DNA from: Hyphomicrobiales bacterium | GTDB lineage: Bacteria > Pseudomonadota > Alphaproteobacteria > Rhizobiales > Rhizobiaceae | Assembly (NCBI GenBank): GCA_900466005.1 | Contig: UEGQ01000022.1 | Coordinates: 1-64,000 of the forward strand | Reading direction: 5' to 3' | Length of the DNA stretch: 64,000 bases | Shown: piece by piece, positions 43,018 to 51,481 of the stretch | Position numbering within the stretch: position 1 is the first letter of the stretch | How the letters are laid out: every line of letters begins with the position of its first letter | The notes under the pieces: model-generated | The model's input: only the letters and a program-made list of their open reading frames with translations | Told to the model about the DNA's origin: nothing | The model's database searches: none | Made by a program: the position numbers and the translations under genes

Positions 43018-43983
43018 TCAGAGCATGTTGACGGTGACGGGTTGCTCCGCTGCACGAACGAGCCGGTTGCGCAGCGGCAGACCGAATTGCGGCGCTTCGA
43101 TTTCGAAGATGTCGCCTTCCTTCGTCACGAAACCGTCGGCGCAGGAGAGCGTGGCGGTTCCGAACATATGCACATGGAGGTCCCCCGGCTGGCGGAACAG
43201 CGCATACTTGAAATGGTGGTATTCGAGGTTTGCGATCGTGTGGGACATGTTGGCCTCCCCGGAGAGGAAGGGCTTTTCCCAGACGGTCTTGCCGTCGCGC
43301 AGGATGCGTGACGTGCCCTCGACATGATCGGGCAGGGCGCCGACCATGAGCTCCGGGCCAAAGGCTGCCGGCCGGAGCTTGGAGTGGGCAAGGTAAAGAT
43401 AGTTGATCTTTTCGGTGACGTGATCGGAAAATTCGTTGGCGACCGAGAACCCGATGCGGAAAGGCGTCCCGTCCTCGCCGATGATGTAGTAGCCGGCAAG
43501 CTCCGGTTCTTCTCCGCCATCGAGTGCGAAGGAAGGGGAAACGAGGTCGTCGCCCGGGGCCACGGCTTCGACGCCGGTGCCCTTGTAGAACCATTCCGGC
43601 TGGACGCCGGTCTCACCCGGCTTCGGCTTGCCGCCTTCGATGCCCATGCGGAACATCTTCATGGAGTCGCTCATGCCCGCGGTATCGGTATGCATGCTGT
43701 CGCGCGCCGAGGCGGAGCCGGTGTGGGTGAGGCCCGTGCCGGTGAGATACATGTGCGCCGGGTCCGGGTGACGGACCGGGCAGTCGAGCTTGCCGGTCGC
43801 CGCAAGCGTGGCGAGATCGACCGTGTCGCCGGCACCCTGACGCTCGATGATCGCAGCAAGTGGAGCCTTGGCGGCGATCGCGGCCTTGGCGAGTTCATAG
43901 GTAGAGGCGAAGCCGGGAACGAGGCGCGCGGCATCACCCTGGCGGCAAATCACGCCGCCAGTCTTCAATTGCGAGAGAAACAT
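43018..43983 (-). CDS. gguC: GguC/AraD1-family protein (fumarylacetoacetate hydrolase-like)
   Basis: The 321-residue protein has the FAH-like C-terminal barrel with the family's KPFLSGEANMSHTIANLEYHHFKY, HMFGTATLSCADGF and EGDIFEIEAPQFG. The middle holds PDPAHMYLTGTGLTHTGSASARDSMH, KPGETGVQPEWFYKGTG and EYRIGF-like strands. Members accompany gguA/gguB in agrobacteria and arabinose operons elsewhere, where they are named AraD1 and proposed to act on 2-keto-3-deoxy-L-arabonate. No DapA-type AraD is present in this operon, which supports a dehydratase role here. It starts ten bases after gguB. Confidence 0.85.
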   Translation of the reverse strand: MFLSQLKTGGVICRQGDAARLVPGFASTYELAKAAIAAKAPLAAIIERQGAGDTVDLATLAATGKLDCPVRHPDPAHMYLTGTGLTHTGSASARDSMHTDTAGMSDSMKMFRMGIEGGKPKPGETGVQPEWFYKGTGVEAVAPGDDLVSPSFALDGGEEPELAGYYIIGEDGTPFRIGFSVANEFSDHVTEKINYLYLAHSKLRPAAFGPELMVGALPDHVEGTSRILRDGKTVWEKPFLSGEANMSHTIANLEYHHFKYALFRQPGDLHVHMFGTATLSCADGFVTKEGDIFEIEAPQFGLPLRNRLVRAAEQPVTVNML

Positions 43984-43993
43984 ATGCCTATCC

Positions 43994-45205
43994 TCAGACT
44001 GCTTTGTTCTTGTTGTAGACGTCGAAGTAGACAGCCGCGAGAAGCACGAGGCCCTTGATCAGCTGCTGGTAGTCGATGCCGATCCCCATGATCGACATGC
44101 CGTTGTTCATGACACCCATGATGAATGCGCCGATGACCGCACCGGTGATCTTGCCCACGCCGCCGGATGCGGAGGCGCCGCCGATGAAGCAGGCCGCGAT
44201 AACGTCGAGTTCGAAGCCGACGCCGGCCTTCGGGGTCGCCGAGTTCAGGCGGGCCGCGATGATCATGCCGGCAAGCGCGGCAAGAACGCCCATGTTGACG
44301 AAGGCGTAGAAGGTCAGCCGCTCGGTGTTGATGCCGGAAAGCTTCGCCGCCTTCTCGTTACCGCCGAGCGCATAGATGCGGCGACCGATGGTCGAGCGGT
44401 TGGTGACGAAGGAGTAGAGCGCGATCAGCACGCCCATGACGACCAGCACGTTCGGCAGGCCGCGATAGGTCGCAAGCTGGAAGCCGAGGAAGAGCGCGAC
44501 AGCACTGATGATCGCCATCTGCACGACGAAGAAGGCGAAAGGTTCGTTCTCGGTGCCGTGCTGCTCGTTGAGACGGCGGTTCTTCAGGCCGGAATAGATC
44601 GCGAGCGCGACAAGCGCGAAGACGACGAGCAGGGCCACGTAGTTCTTGACCAAGCTTGTGCCCGGATCGGTGACCGACAGGAAGTCCGGAATGAAGCCGG
44701 TCGAAAGAAGCGTGAATTCCTTCGGGAACGGGCCAATCGGGCGGCCTCCGAGGACCACATAGGTCAGGCCACGGAAGACCAGCATGCCGGCGAGCGTCAC
44801 GATGAAGGACGGGATCTTCTGGTAGGCGATCCAGTAGCCCTGGGCCGCGCCCATCAGGCCGCCGAGCACCAGACACAGCGGCACGACGAGGGAGAAATGC
44901 CACCCCCATTTCACCAGCATGATCGCCGATATGCCGCCGATGAAGGCGACGATGGAGCCGACCGAGAGGTCGATGTGTCCGGCCACGATGATCAGCAGCA
45001 TGCCCAGCGCCATGATGACGATGAACGAGTTCTGCAGCACCAGGTTGGTGATATTGACCGGGCGGAACAGAACGCCGTCCGTCAGGACCTGGAACAGCAG
45101 CATGATGACGACGAGCGCCAGCAGAAGGCCGTATTCGCGGATGTTGTGACGCAGATAGTCGCCCACGGAGACCTTGGGGGTTTCGGTTCTTGTTTCTGTG
45201 GTCAT
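43994..45205 (-). CDS. gguB: Sugar ABC transporter permease GguB
   Basis: The 403-residue inner-membrane protein is of the XylH/GguB class, longer than RbsC because of an inserted segment near 175-215 (SGLKNRRLNEQHGTENEPFAFF). About ten membrane helices are visible, with VAGHIDLSVGSIVAFIGG, GGRPIGPFPKEF and the late GGASASGGVGKITGAVIGAFIMGVMNNGM. It imports the sugar delivered by ChvE, powered by GguA. The gene begins directly after the gguA stop codon with no gap. Confidence 0.92.
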   Translation of the reverse strand: MTTETRTETPKVSVGDYLRHNIREYGLLLALVVIMLLFQVLTDGVLFRPVNITNLVLQNSFIVIMALGMLLIIVAGHIDLSVGSIVAFIGGISAIMLVKWGWHFSLVVPLCLVLGGLMGAAQGYWIAYQKIPSFIVTLAGMLVFRGLTYVVLGGRPIGPFPKEFTLLSTGFIPDFLSVTDPGTSLVKNYVALLVVFALVALAIYSGLKNRRLNEQHGTENEPFAFFVVQMAIISAVALFLGFQLATYRGLPNVLVVMGVLIALYSFVTNRSTIGRRIYALGGNEKAAKLSGINTERLTFYAFVNMGVLAALAGMIIAARLNSATPKAGVGFELDVIAACFIGGASASGGVGKITGAVIGAFIMGVMNNGMSIMGIGIDYQQLIKGLVLLAAVYFDVYNKNKAV

Positions 45206-46741
45206 TTAGCGTTTCTCCCCAGAGCGCATGATGGCACGCATGATGGACTCTTGGCTTGCTTCTCCCTTCGGAAGTTCAGCGACGATGCGGCCCTCGTTCA
45301 TGACGTAGACGCGGTCGCAGGTGCCGAGCAACTCGGGCATTTCCGACGAGATCATCAGGATGCCTTTGCCCTCGGCGGCAAGCTGGTTGATGATGGTGTA
45401 GATTTCGAATTTCGCCCCTACGTCGATGCCGCGGGTCGGCTCGTCGAGGATGAGGACGTCAGGATTGGTGAACAGCCATTTCGACAGCACGACCTTCTGC
45501 TGATTGCCGCCCGAAAGATTGACGGCTTCCTGGTAGATCGAGTGCGAGCGGATGCGCAGCTTGTTGCGGTAGCCCGAGGCGACCTGCGCTTCCTTGCGCT
45601 CGTCGATGACGCCGCTCTTGGAGACATCGCTGAGATTGGCGAGCGTCGTGTTCTTGACGATGTTGTTCTGCAGCACGAGGCCGAGTTGCTTGCGGTCTTC
45701 CGTCACGTAGGCGAGACCGGCCTCGATCGCCCGCGGAATCGTGCTGACGTCGACCGGCTTGCCGCGCATCAGTACCTCGCCGGTGATCTTGTGGCCCCAG
45801 GAGCGGCCGAAGATGCTCATGGCGGTCTCGGTGCGGCCGGCGCCCATGAGACCGGCGATGCCCACGACTTCGCCCGCACGGACGGTCAAGTTGACGTCGT
45901 GCAGGAACTGGCGGTCGCGGTGGTTCTGGTGGAAGACGTTCCAGTTCTTCACCTCGAGCAGCATGTCACCGATCTTCGGCGCGCGCGGCGGGTAGCGGTC
46001 TTCCATGTCGCGGCCGACCATGCCCTTGATGATGCGGTCCTCGCTGATCTCTTGCGTATGACAGTCGAGGGTCTCGACGGTGGTGCCGTCACGCAGGATG
46101 GTGATCTGGTCGGCGACCTTGCGGATCTCGTTCAGCTTGTGGGAAATGATGATCGAGGTCATGCCCTGCTTGCGGAATTCCATCAGCAGGTTGAGGAGGG
46201 CATCGGAGTCCGTTTCGTTGAGCGATGCGGTCGGCTCGTCGAGGATGAGCAGGCGGACCTTCTTGGAAAGCGCCTTGGCGATCTCGACGAGCTGCTGCTT
46301 GCCGACGCCGATGTCGGTGATGCGCGTGCTCGGAGAATCCTTGAGGCCCACCTTCGCAAGAAGCTCCTTGGTTTTCGCAAAGGTCTGCGGCCAGTTGATC
46401 ACGCCGTTGACGGCCATCTCGTTGCCGAGAAAGATGTTTTCAGCGATCGACAGCAGCGGCACGAGGGCCAGCTCCTGGTGGATGATGATGATGCCCAGTT
46501 CCTCGCTGTCGGAAATGGTGCCGAAGTGACGGACCTCGCCGTCGTAATGGATTTCGCCCTCATAGGTGCCGGCAGGATAGACACCGCTCAGGACCTTCAT
46601 CAAGGTCGACTTGCCGGCGCCGTTCTCTCCGACCAGGGCGTGGATTTCGCCTTCGCGAACCTTGAGGTTGACATTGTCCAGGGCTTTGACCCCGGGAAAC
46701 GTCTTCGTGATGCTACGCATCTCGAGAATGATGTTGTCCAT
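45206..46741 (-). CDS. gguA: Sugar ABC transporter ATP-binding protein GguA
   Basis: The 511-residue protein has two ABC domains. The first has Walker A VGENGAGKST at residues 37-46, IGVGKQQLVEIAKAL and LLILDEPTASLNE. The second has the usual degenerate P-loop GLMGAGRTETAM and an intact LSGGNQQKVVLSKWL with LILDEPTRGIDVG. It drives ChvE-dependent uptake through GguB. The ATG at 46741 is chosen by homology (MDNIILEMRSITKTFPGVKAL); the ribosome binding site is weak. A hairpin terminator between chvE and this gene probably keeps its level below that of ChvE. Confidence 0.92.
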   Translation of the reverse strand: MDNIILEMRSITKTFPGVKALDNVNLKVREGEIHALVGENGAGKSTLMKVLSGVYPAGTYEGEIHYDGEVRHFGTISDSEELGIIIIHQELALVPLLSIAENIFLGNEMAVNGVINWPQTFAKTKELLAKVGLKDSPSTRITDIGVGKQQLVEIAKALSKKVRLLILDEPTASLNETDSDALLNLLMEFRKQGMTSIIISHKLNEIRKVADQITILRDGTTVETLDCHTQEISEDRIIKGMVGRDMEDRYPPRAPKIGDMLLEVKNWNVFHQNHRDRQFLHDVNLTVRAGEVVGIAGLMGAGRTETAMSIFGRSWGHKITGEVLMRGKPVDVSTIPRAIEAGLAYVTEDRKQLGLVLQNNIVKNTTLANLSDVSKSGVIDERKEAQVASGYRNKLRIRSHSIYQEAVNLSGGNQQKVVLSKWLFTNPDVLILDEPTRGIDVGAKFEIYTIINQLAAEGKGILMISSEMPELLGTCDRVYVMNEGRIVAELPKGEASQESIMRAIMRSGEKR

Positions 46742-46812
46742 GTGCAGAATTCCAGCGCAGGCGGGCGACCAAGGTACAGCCGGCGGCGCGAGCTCCCTCA
46801 ACGCGTATGATA

Positions 46813-46843
46813 CAAAAACGGGTCCGCGAAAGGTCGCGGACCC
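46813..46843 (-). terminator. Leaky terminator between chvE and gguA
   Basis: On the minus strand, ten-base arms GGGTCCGCGA and TCGCGGACCC around a four-base loop are followed by CGTTTTTG, 16 bases past the chvE stop. In binding-protein operons such a site lowers read-through into the transporter genes, giving excess receptor. The downstream gguA has no obvious promoter of its own. Confidence 0.8.
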
Positions 46844-46859
46844 GCCATGATCGCAAGGA

Positions 46860-47930
46860 TTAGTTGTCGATCTGCTCGGCCGTGTAGTAGCCGGAGCCGA
46901 CGAGGATGTCCTTGGCGTTTGCCTTGTCGACGGCGACCGGCTTCAGCAGGTAGGACGGAACGACCTTGACACCGTTGTTGTAGGTCTTGGTGTCGTTCAC
47001 TTCCGGTTCCTTGCCGCTCATGATCGAGTCGACCATGGAGACGGCGACCTTCGCCAGTTCGCGCGTGTCCTTGAAGACGGTCGAGTACTGTTCGTCAGCA
47101 AGCATCGACTTGACCGACGGCAGTTCTGCGTCCTGACCGGTTACGACCGGCATCTTCAGGTCGCCGGAGCCGTAGCCAACGCCCTTGAGAGCCGACAGGA
47201 TGCCGATGGACAGGCCGTCGTAGGGCGACAGAGCGCCGTTCAGCTTGTCTTCGGTGTAGGTCGAGGAGAGCAGGTTTTCCATGCGAGCCTGGGCGACGGT
47301 GCCGTCCCAACGCAGGGTGCCGACCTGGTCCATGCCCATCTGGCCGGACTTGATGACGATGTCGCCGCTGTCGATCAGGGGCTGCAGAACCGACATTGCG
47401 CCGTCATAGAAGAAGAACGCGTTGTTGTCGTCCGGCGAGCCGCCGAAGAGTTCGACGTTCCACGGCTTGGTGTCCGGGAACTTCGCCTTGAGACCGTCAA
47501 CGAGGCTGGTTGCCTGGAGAACGCCGACCTGGAAGTTGTCGAAGGTGGCGTAGTAGTCGACGTTGCCCGAGTCACGGATCAGACGGTCATAGGCAATGAC
47601 CTTCACGCCGGAGTCGGCAGCCTTCTGCAGGATGTCGGAGAGCGTGGTGCCGTCGATCGCAGCAATGACCAGAACCTTGGCACCCTTGGTTACCATGTTC
47701 TCAATCTGGGCGAGCTGGTTCGGGATATCGTCGTCGGCAAACTGCAGGTCCGGGTTGTAGCCGGCTTCCTTGAACAGCTTTTCCATGGTTTCGCCGTCCG
47801 AGATCCAGCGAGTCGAGGTCTTGGTCGGCATCGAGATACCAACCATGCCCTTGTCTTCTGCAAAGACGTTGGACGTAAAGGATGCGATGCTGATTGCGAC
47901 AGACGCAATCAGTGCGCCGAGTTTCTTCAT
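46860..47930 (-). CDS. chvE: Sugar-binding protein ChvE (galactose/arabinose receptor)
   Basis: The 356-residue periplasmic protein has a Sec signal (MKKLGALIASVAISIASFTS, cleavage near VFA-E), then MVGISMPTKTSTRWISDGE, FADDDIPNQLAQIENMVTKGAKVLVIAAIDGTTL and AYDRLIRDSGNVDYYATFDNFQVG. These match Agrobacterium ChvE closely as I recall it. ChvE binds galactose, glucose, arabinose and xylose, and in Agrobacterium also contacts the VirA sensor and chemoreceptors. GGAGG precedes the ATG at 47930. First gene of a nine-gene sugar uptake and oxidation operon divergent from gbpR. Confidence 0.93.
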   Translation of the reverse strand: MKKLGALIASVAISIASFTSNVFAEDKGMVGISMPTKTSTRWISDGETMEKLFKEAGYNPDLQFADDDIPNQLAQIENMVTKGAKVLVIAAIDGTTLSDILQKAADSGVKVIAYDRLIRDSGNVDYYATFDNFQVGVLQATSLVDGLKAKFPDTKPWNVELFGGSPDDNNAFFFYDGAMSVLQPLIDSGDIVIKSGQMGMDQVGTLRWDGTVAQARMENLLSSTYTEDKLNGALSPYDGLSIGILSALKGVGYGSGDLKMPVVTGQDAELPSVKSMLADEQYSTVFKDTRELAKVAVSMVDSIMSGKEPEVNDTKTYNNGVKVVPSYLLKPVAVDKANAKDILVGSGYYTAEQIDN

Positions 47931-48043
47931 GGTAACCTCCCTGGTCATACCGTACGGCGCCAAGCCCCTCCTGGCGCCGCTGAAACAAGAACAGGTGGCT
48001 GGCTTCCCAGCCCCCAGCTCCCGTGGCGAGTTTTATCGCCCCC

Positions 48044-48051
48044 GATATATC
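48044..48051. promoter_or_regulatory. AT-rich palindrome in the gbpR-chvE control region (distal)
   Basis: GATATATC lies 35 bases before the stronger palindrome at 48079-48094, in the 171-base gap between chvE and gbpR. It may be the secondary, activation-type site of a LysR regulator. Short and AT-rich, so the call is weak. Confidence 0.3.
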
Positions 48052-48078
48052 GATCAAATGATTATTTTGACTTTTTGC

Positions 48079-48094
48079 ATATCATAGTTGATAT
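48079..48094. promoter_or_regulatory. Probable GbpR recognition palindrome
   Basis: ATATCA-TAGT-TGATAT is a perfect inverted repeat just upstream of the gbpR start (48102). LysR regulators typically bind such AT-rich dyads next to their own promoter and act on the divergent target, here chvE. The position would also allow autorepression. Confidence 0.55.
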
Positions 48095-48101
48095 ACAGTT
48101 C

Positions 48102-49052
48102 ATGTCCGAAATCCACTTTCAGCGCCTGCAGCCGAAGCATTTCAGCCTGATCCGTACCGTCGCGGAGCTCGGGCAGCTCAGTCTCGCTGCCCAGGCGCTG
48201 TCGATCACCCAGCCTGCCGCCTCGCGGATGCTCGGGGATATCGAGAGGCTGGTCGACGCTCCGATCTTCGTGCGCACGCCGAAGGGCATGGAGCCGACGG
48301 CGGTTGGCCTTGCGCTGGCGCGGCGGGCGAGGACGCTGCTGGAGGAGATGGATGAGGCGATCCGCGAGGTCGATGCGATCAAGCGCGGTCTCACCGGCAC
48401 CGTTCGTGCCGGCGCCGTCACCGGGGGCGCCGTCGGCTTCATCGTTCCGGCAATCCAGGCGCTCAAGGCGGAGGCGGCGGCGGCCGACATCCATGTCGAC
48501 GTCGCCTCGAGCGACGTGCTGATCGGCGATCTCCTGTCGGGCCAGCTCGATTTCGCGCTGGGGCGCATTCCGGCCGGGTTCGACGCGCGCCAGTTCGACA
48601 TTCTCGATGCTCGCGTGGAAGAGGTGAGCCTCCTCGTGCACGAGAGCCATCCACTCGCCGACGCCAACGACCTGTCGCCGGCCGACATCGTGCATTTCGC
48701 CTGGGTGATGCAGGCGCCGGGCGCGCCGGTGCGGCAGGCGGTGGAGGCGGTGTTCATCGAATCCGGCGTGCAGATTCCTTCGAACATCGTCAACACGACG
48801 TCGCTGCTGGTGATGATCGCCATGCTCGCCTCCTCGAATGCCATCGCGCCGATGTCACGGGAAGTGTCCGACCTGCTGTGCGGCGGCACCGGCACCGGCC
48901 TCTGCAAGCTCGATATCCGCGTGCCGATCGTGGTCGCGCCCTACCACCTCCTGACGGTCAAGCGGAAGCAGATGACGCCGGTGGCGGCGCGGCTGCGCGA
49001 TCTCGTCATGCAGGAGCTCCACGCCACCCCCCGGTGGTCCGGCGGCCGATAG
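48102..49052 (+). CDS. gbpR: LysR-family regulator GbpR
   Basis: The 316-residue protein has an N-terminal winged helix (about 8-65: LQPKHFSLIRTVAELGQLSLAAQALSITQPAASRMLGDIERLV) and a LysR effector domain (about 95-300). Position divergent from chvE matches gbpR of Agrobacterium, which activates chvE in response to galactose and arabinose. The HTH reads SITQPAASRML, as in the GbpR/CbbR-like branch. ATG 48102 is preferred to 48075 because conserved sequence begins there. It converges with the aminotransferase gene, leaving nine bases between stops. Confidence 0.9.
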   Translation: MSEIHFQRLQPKHFSLIRTVAELGQLSLAAQALSITQPAASRMLGDIERLVDAPIFVRTPKGMEPTAVGLALARRARTLLEEMDEAIREVDAIKRGLTGTVRAGAVTGGAVGFIVPAIQALKAEAAAADIHVDVASSDVLIGDLLSGQLDFALGRIPAGFDARQFDILDARVEEVSLLVHESHPLADANDLSPADIVHFAWVMQAPGAPVRQAVEAVFIESGVQIPSNIVNTTSLLVMIAMLASSNAIAPMSREVSDLLCGGTGTGLCKLDIRVPIVVAPYHLLTVKRKQMTPVAARLRDLVMQELHATPRWSGGR

Positions 49053-49061
49053 AGACCGGCA

Positions 49062-50237
49062 TCAGGCCGGAGTGAAGCCGCCGAGCCTGTCGGCGAGCGT
49101 CGCAATGGTTGCGGCGTCGGCATTGGCGAAGGCGAAACGCAGATAGGCCTCCTGACGCTCGCCGAAATAGGCGCCCGGCAGGCACAAGACACCAGCCTTC
49201 CTCGCCAGCATCTCCGCAATCTCGGCGGATGCCAGATCTCCGAAGGGATGCCGGATGAAGGCGAAATAGGCGCCGAGGGAGTCCATCTCCCATGCGGGAA
49301 GGCGCGCCATCACGGCCCGGAGCGCGGCCGCCCGGGCGAGGATTTCGGTACTGTTGGCGTTTCGCCATGGCTTCAGCGCCGGAATGGCCCTCGCGACGGC
49401 GACCTGTGGCGCGCGTGGCGCGCAGATCTGCAAATTATCCATGACCTTGGCGATCTCGGCGACCGTCCGTTCGCCGGCGGTGACGGCGCCGAGCCGGTGG
49501 CCGGGGATGCAGAACGACTTCGAGAAGGAATAGAGAAGGATGAGGTTTTCTTCCCATGCGGGCGCCGAAAGGAGCTCGTGCGGCCGTTCTCCCGCCGGCA
49601 GGAAGTCTCGATAGGTCTCGTCGAGAATGAGCCAAGCGCCGGCCGCACGGCAGAGCTCGAAGATGTCCTTCAGAAGCGGACCCGGATAGACGGCGCCCGT
49701 CGGATTGTTGGGCGTGACGAGGGCGATCGCCTTCACGCCACGGGCGAGGACCTCCCGGACACGTTCCAGGCGCGGCACGAAGCCGTCGGCGGCGTCGAGC
49801 GGCAACAGTTCGCGCCCGATGCCGAGCATCGCGAGAGTCGTCTCCTGGTTGAAATAGAAGGGGTCGGTCAGCGCCACCCGGTCGCCGGCGCCGGCGATTG
49901 CCATCACGGCCGCCATGAAGGCCTGGTTGCAGCCGGAGGTGATATGGATGTTCGTGGCAGTGACGGGCGCGCCATAGGTTTCAGCCATCTCCTCGGCATA
50001 GGTTCCGCGCAGCACATCCTCGCCCTCGATCGGCCCGTAGCCGGCGGTTGCCCTGGATGCCGCGGCCTCGCCAAGCCAGGCGAGCATGTCGGGATGCGGC
50101 GGATAGCCGGGGACGGCCTGCGAGAGGTCGATCAGCGGTCCCGATGCCCCGTCATACGCGCGGCCCCAGGCGAAGACCGAAGGAACCGGCGGCGGAGATA
50201 GCCGGCATACGAGCGGATTGAAGGAGGCAGAGGGCAT
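49062..50237 (-). CDS. PLP-dependent class I/II aminotransferase
   Basis: The 391-residue fold-type I enzyme has GYGPIEGEDVLR, HITSGCNQAFMAA, NNPTGAVY with Asn178, LDETYRDF with Asp206, and PLP-binding Lys240 in YSFSKSFCIPGHRLG. A C-terminal FAFANADA with an Arg-containing strand (RFAF) would bind the substrate carboxylate. The amino donor is not evident. It lies 23 bases after the LysR gene on the same strand, so the two share a transcript, and it faces a ureohydrolase/ABC operon. A role in handling the amine product of that pathway is inferred. GGAAAG lies upstream of ATG 50237. Confidence 0.8.
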   Translation of the reverse strand: MPSASFNPLVCRLSPPPVPSVFAWGRAYDGASGPLIDLSQAVPGYPPHPDMLAWLGEAAASRATAGYGPIEGEDVLRGTYAEEMAETYGAPVTATNIHITSGCNQAFMAAVMAIAGAGDRVALTDPFYFNQETTLAMLGIGRELLPLDAADGFVPRLERVREVLARGVKAIALVTPNNPTGAVYPGPLLKDIFELCRAAGAWLILDETYRDFLPAGERPHELLSAPAWEENLILLYSFSKSFCIPGHRLGAVTAGERTVAEIAKVMDNLQICAPRAPQVAVARAIPALKPWRNANSTEILARAAALRAVMARLPAWEMDSLGAYFAFIRHPFGDLASAEIAEMLARKAGVLCLPGAYFGERQEAYLRFAFANADAATIATLADRLGGFTPA

Positions 50238-50260
50238 GGTTCGTCGTCTTTCCAGTTTGC

Positions 50261-51301
50261 TTATCGCTTGTCGCTCTTGCGGCGGGGCTTGGTGGCAAGT
50301 GCGGCGCGCGGGTGAGGGCGTGCCGAAAACGTGCCGACCGGATCGGACTGCGCCGGTGTAGCGCGCGGCGCGCGGCTGCGGATGAGGTGGCGGGCCGACG
50401 TGCTCGGGCGGGAGAGCCGCTCGCTTTCGATGGTCGCGAACATCCAGTCGATGAAGACCTTGGCGATCGGGGCCGAACGCACCTCGTTGCGGCAGGTGAC
50501 GTAGAAGGCGTCGGAGGCCGGAACCGAGAGGTCGAACGGGATAACGAGTTCGCCCGAGGCGATCAGGCTGCTTGCGGTGATATTGTCGCCGAGCGCGATG
50601 CCCTGGCCGTGACGGGCGGCTTCGGTGGAGAGCCGCGCGTCGCTCATGAAGTGTTCTCTGAGCCGCGGCATGTCGAGCTGATCGGCGGCGGCAAGCCAGG
50701 TGTTCCACTCACGGCCGTCGTCGCCGTGCAGCAGGACGTGGTCGCGCAGATCGCGCACGGAGCGGAGAGGCCGGCTGTTGAGAAGCGTCGGGCTTGCGAC
50801 GGGGAAGAGTTCGAGGCTGCTCCACAGCCGCGCCCAGCAATCCCGCCAGCTGCCCGGCCCGTAGAGGATGGCGACGTCGATCTCCGGCGATTGCACGAGC
50901 GCGGCGTCGTTGCTGGAGGTAAGCGTCAGGCTGATCTCCGGATACTGCTCGCTGAAGGACCCCATGCGCGGGATCAGCCAGAGCGAGAGCAAGGCGGGGA
51001 CGCAGGAGACGCGCAGGTTGCCGCTGGTCGAGGGACGGTTGACCAGAGCGGTCGCGGCGGCGATGCCTTCGAAGGCGGAGGAGACGGCAGGCAACAGCAG
51101 CGCCCCCTGCGGCGTCAGCTTGAGCCTGTTGCCGCCACGTTCGAACAGGCTCGCCTTCAGGCTTTCCTCGAGCGTCCTGATCTGATGGCTCACCGCGCCG
51201 TGGGTCACCTTCAGTTCGCGGGCGGCGGCGGAAATCGAGCCGAGCCTTGCGGCGGCCTCGAAGGCGCGGAGCGGATTGAGCGGTGGCAGGCGCGCGGTCA
51301 T
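50261..51301 (-). CDS. LysR-family regulator (GcvA-like)
   Basis: The 346-residue protein has the GcvA-type HTH at about 8-67 (LNPLRAFEAAARLGSISAAARELKVTHGAVSHQIRTLEESL), an effector domain to about 300, and an unusual basic Arg/Pro-rich tail of about 45 residues (SRAPRATPAQ, PHPRAALATKPRRKSDKR). It is divergent from the ureohydrolase gene at 51482 and co-oriented with the aminotransferase. I infer that it controls both directions from the 180-base gap. The effector is unknown; a guanidino or amine compound is the natural guess. Confidence 0.85.
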   Translation of the reverse strand: MTARLPPLNPLRAFEAAARLGSISAAARELKVTHGAVSHQIRTLEESLKASLFERGGNRLKLTPQGALLLPAVSSAFEGIAAATALVNRPSTSGNLRVSCVPALLSLWLIPRMGSFSEQYPEISLTLTSSNDAALVQSPEIDVAILYGPGSWRDCWARLWSSLELFPVASPTLLNSRPLRSVRDLRDHVLLHGDDGREWNTWLAAADQLDMPRLREHFMSDARLSTEAARHGQGIALGDNITASSLIASGELVIPFDLSVPASDAFYVTCRNEVRSAPIAKVFIDWMFATIESERLSRPSTSARHLIRSRAPRATPAQSDPVGTFSARPHPRAALATKPRRKSDKR

Positions 51302-51362
51302 GGGCTCGATACTTGTGAATTTTTCTCACATGGATTGCTATTACATCGTCAATTGCATTTCC

Positions 51363-51379
51363 ATCCCTTTTGTAGGGAT
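51363..51379. promoter_or_regulatory. Candidate LysR operator between the regulator and ureohydrolase genes
   Basis: ATCCCT-TTTGT-AGGGAT is a perfect 17-bp inverted repeat about 62 bases from the LysR start and 103 from the ureohydrolase start. Its central position suits the shared operator of a divergent LysR system. The binder is inferred from position only. Confidence 0.5.
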
Positions 51380-51481
51380 AATGCTCAACATAGAGGCAGG
51401 GCCGAAGAATGCCCTTTTGAGAGCCATATCGTGGCCAGGCCGCGGACCCGCTTTCGAAACGGCGAGGAAAGGAACGACGAG

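Noticed and set aside
50312..51481. N-terminal extension of the ureohydrolase frame
   Set aside because: The frame is open far upstream, but that sequence is antisense to the LysR gene. The ATG at 51482, after a GGAAAGGAAC binding site, starts the conserved protein.
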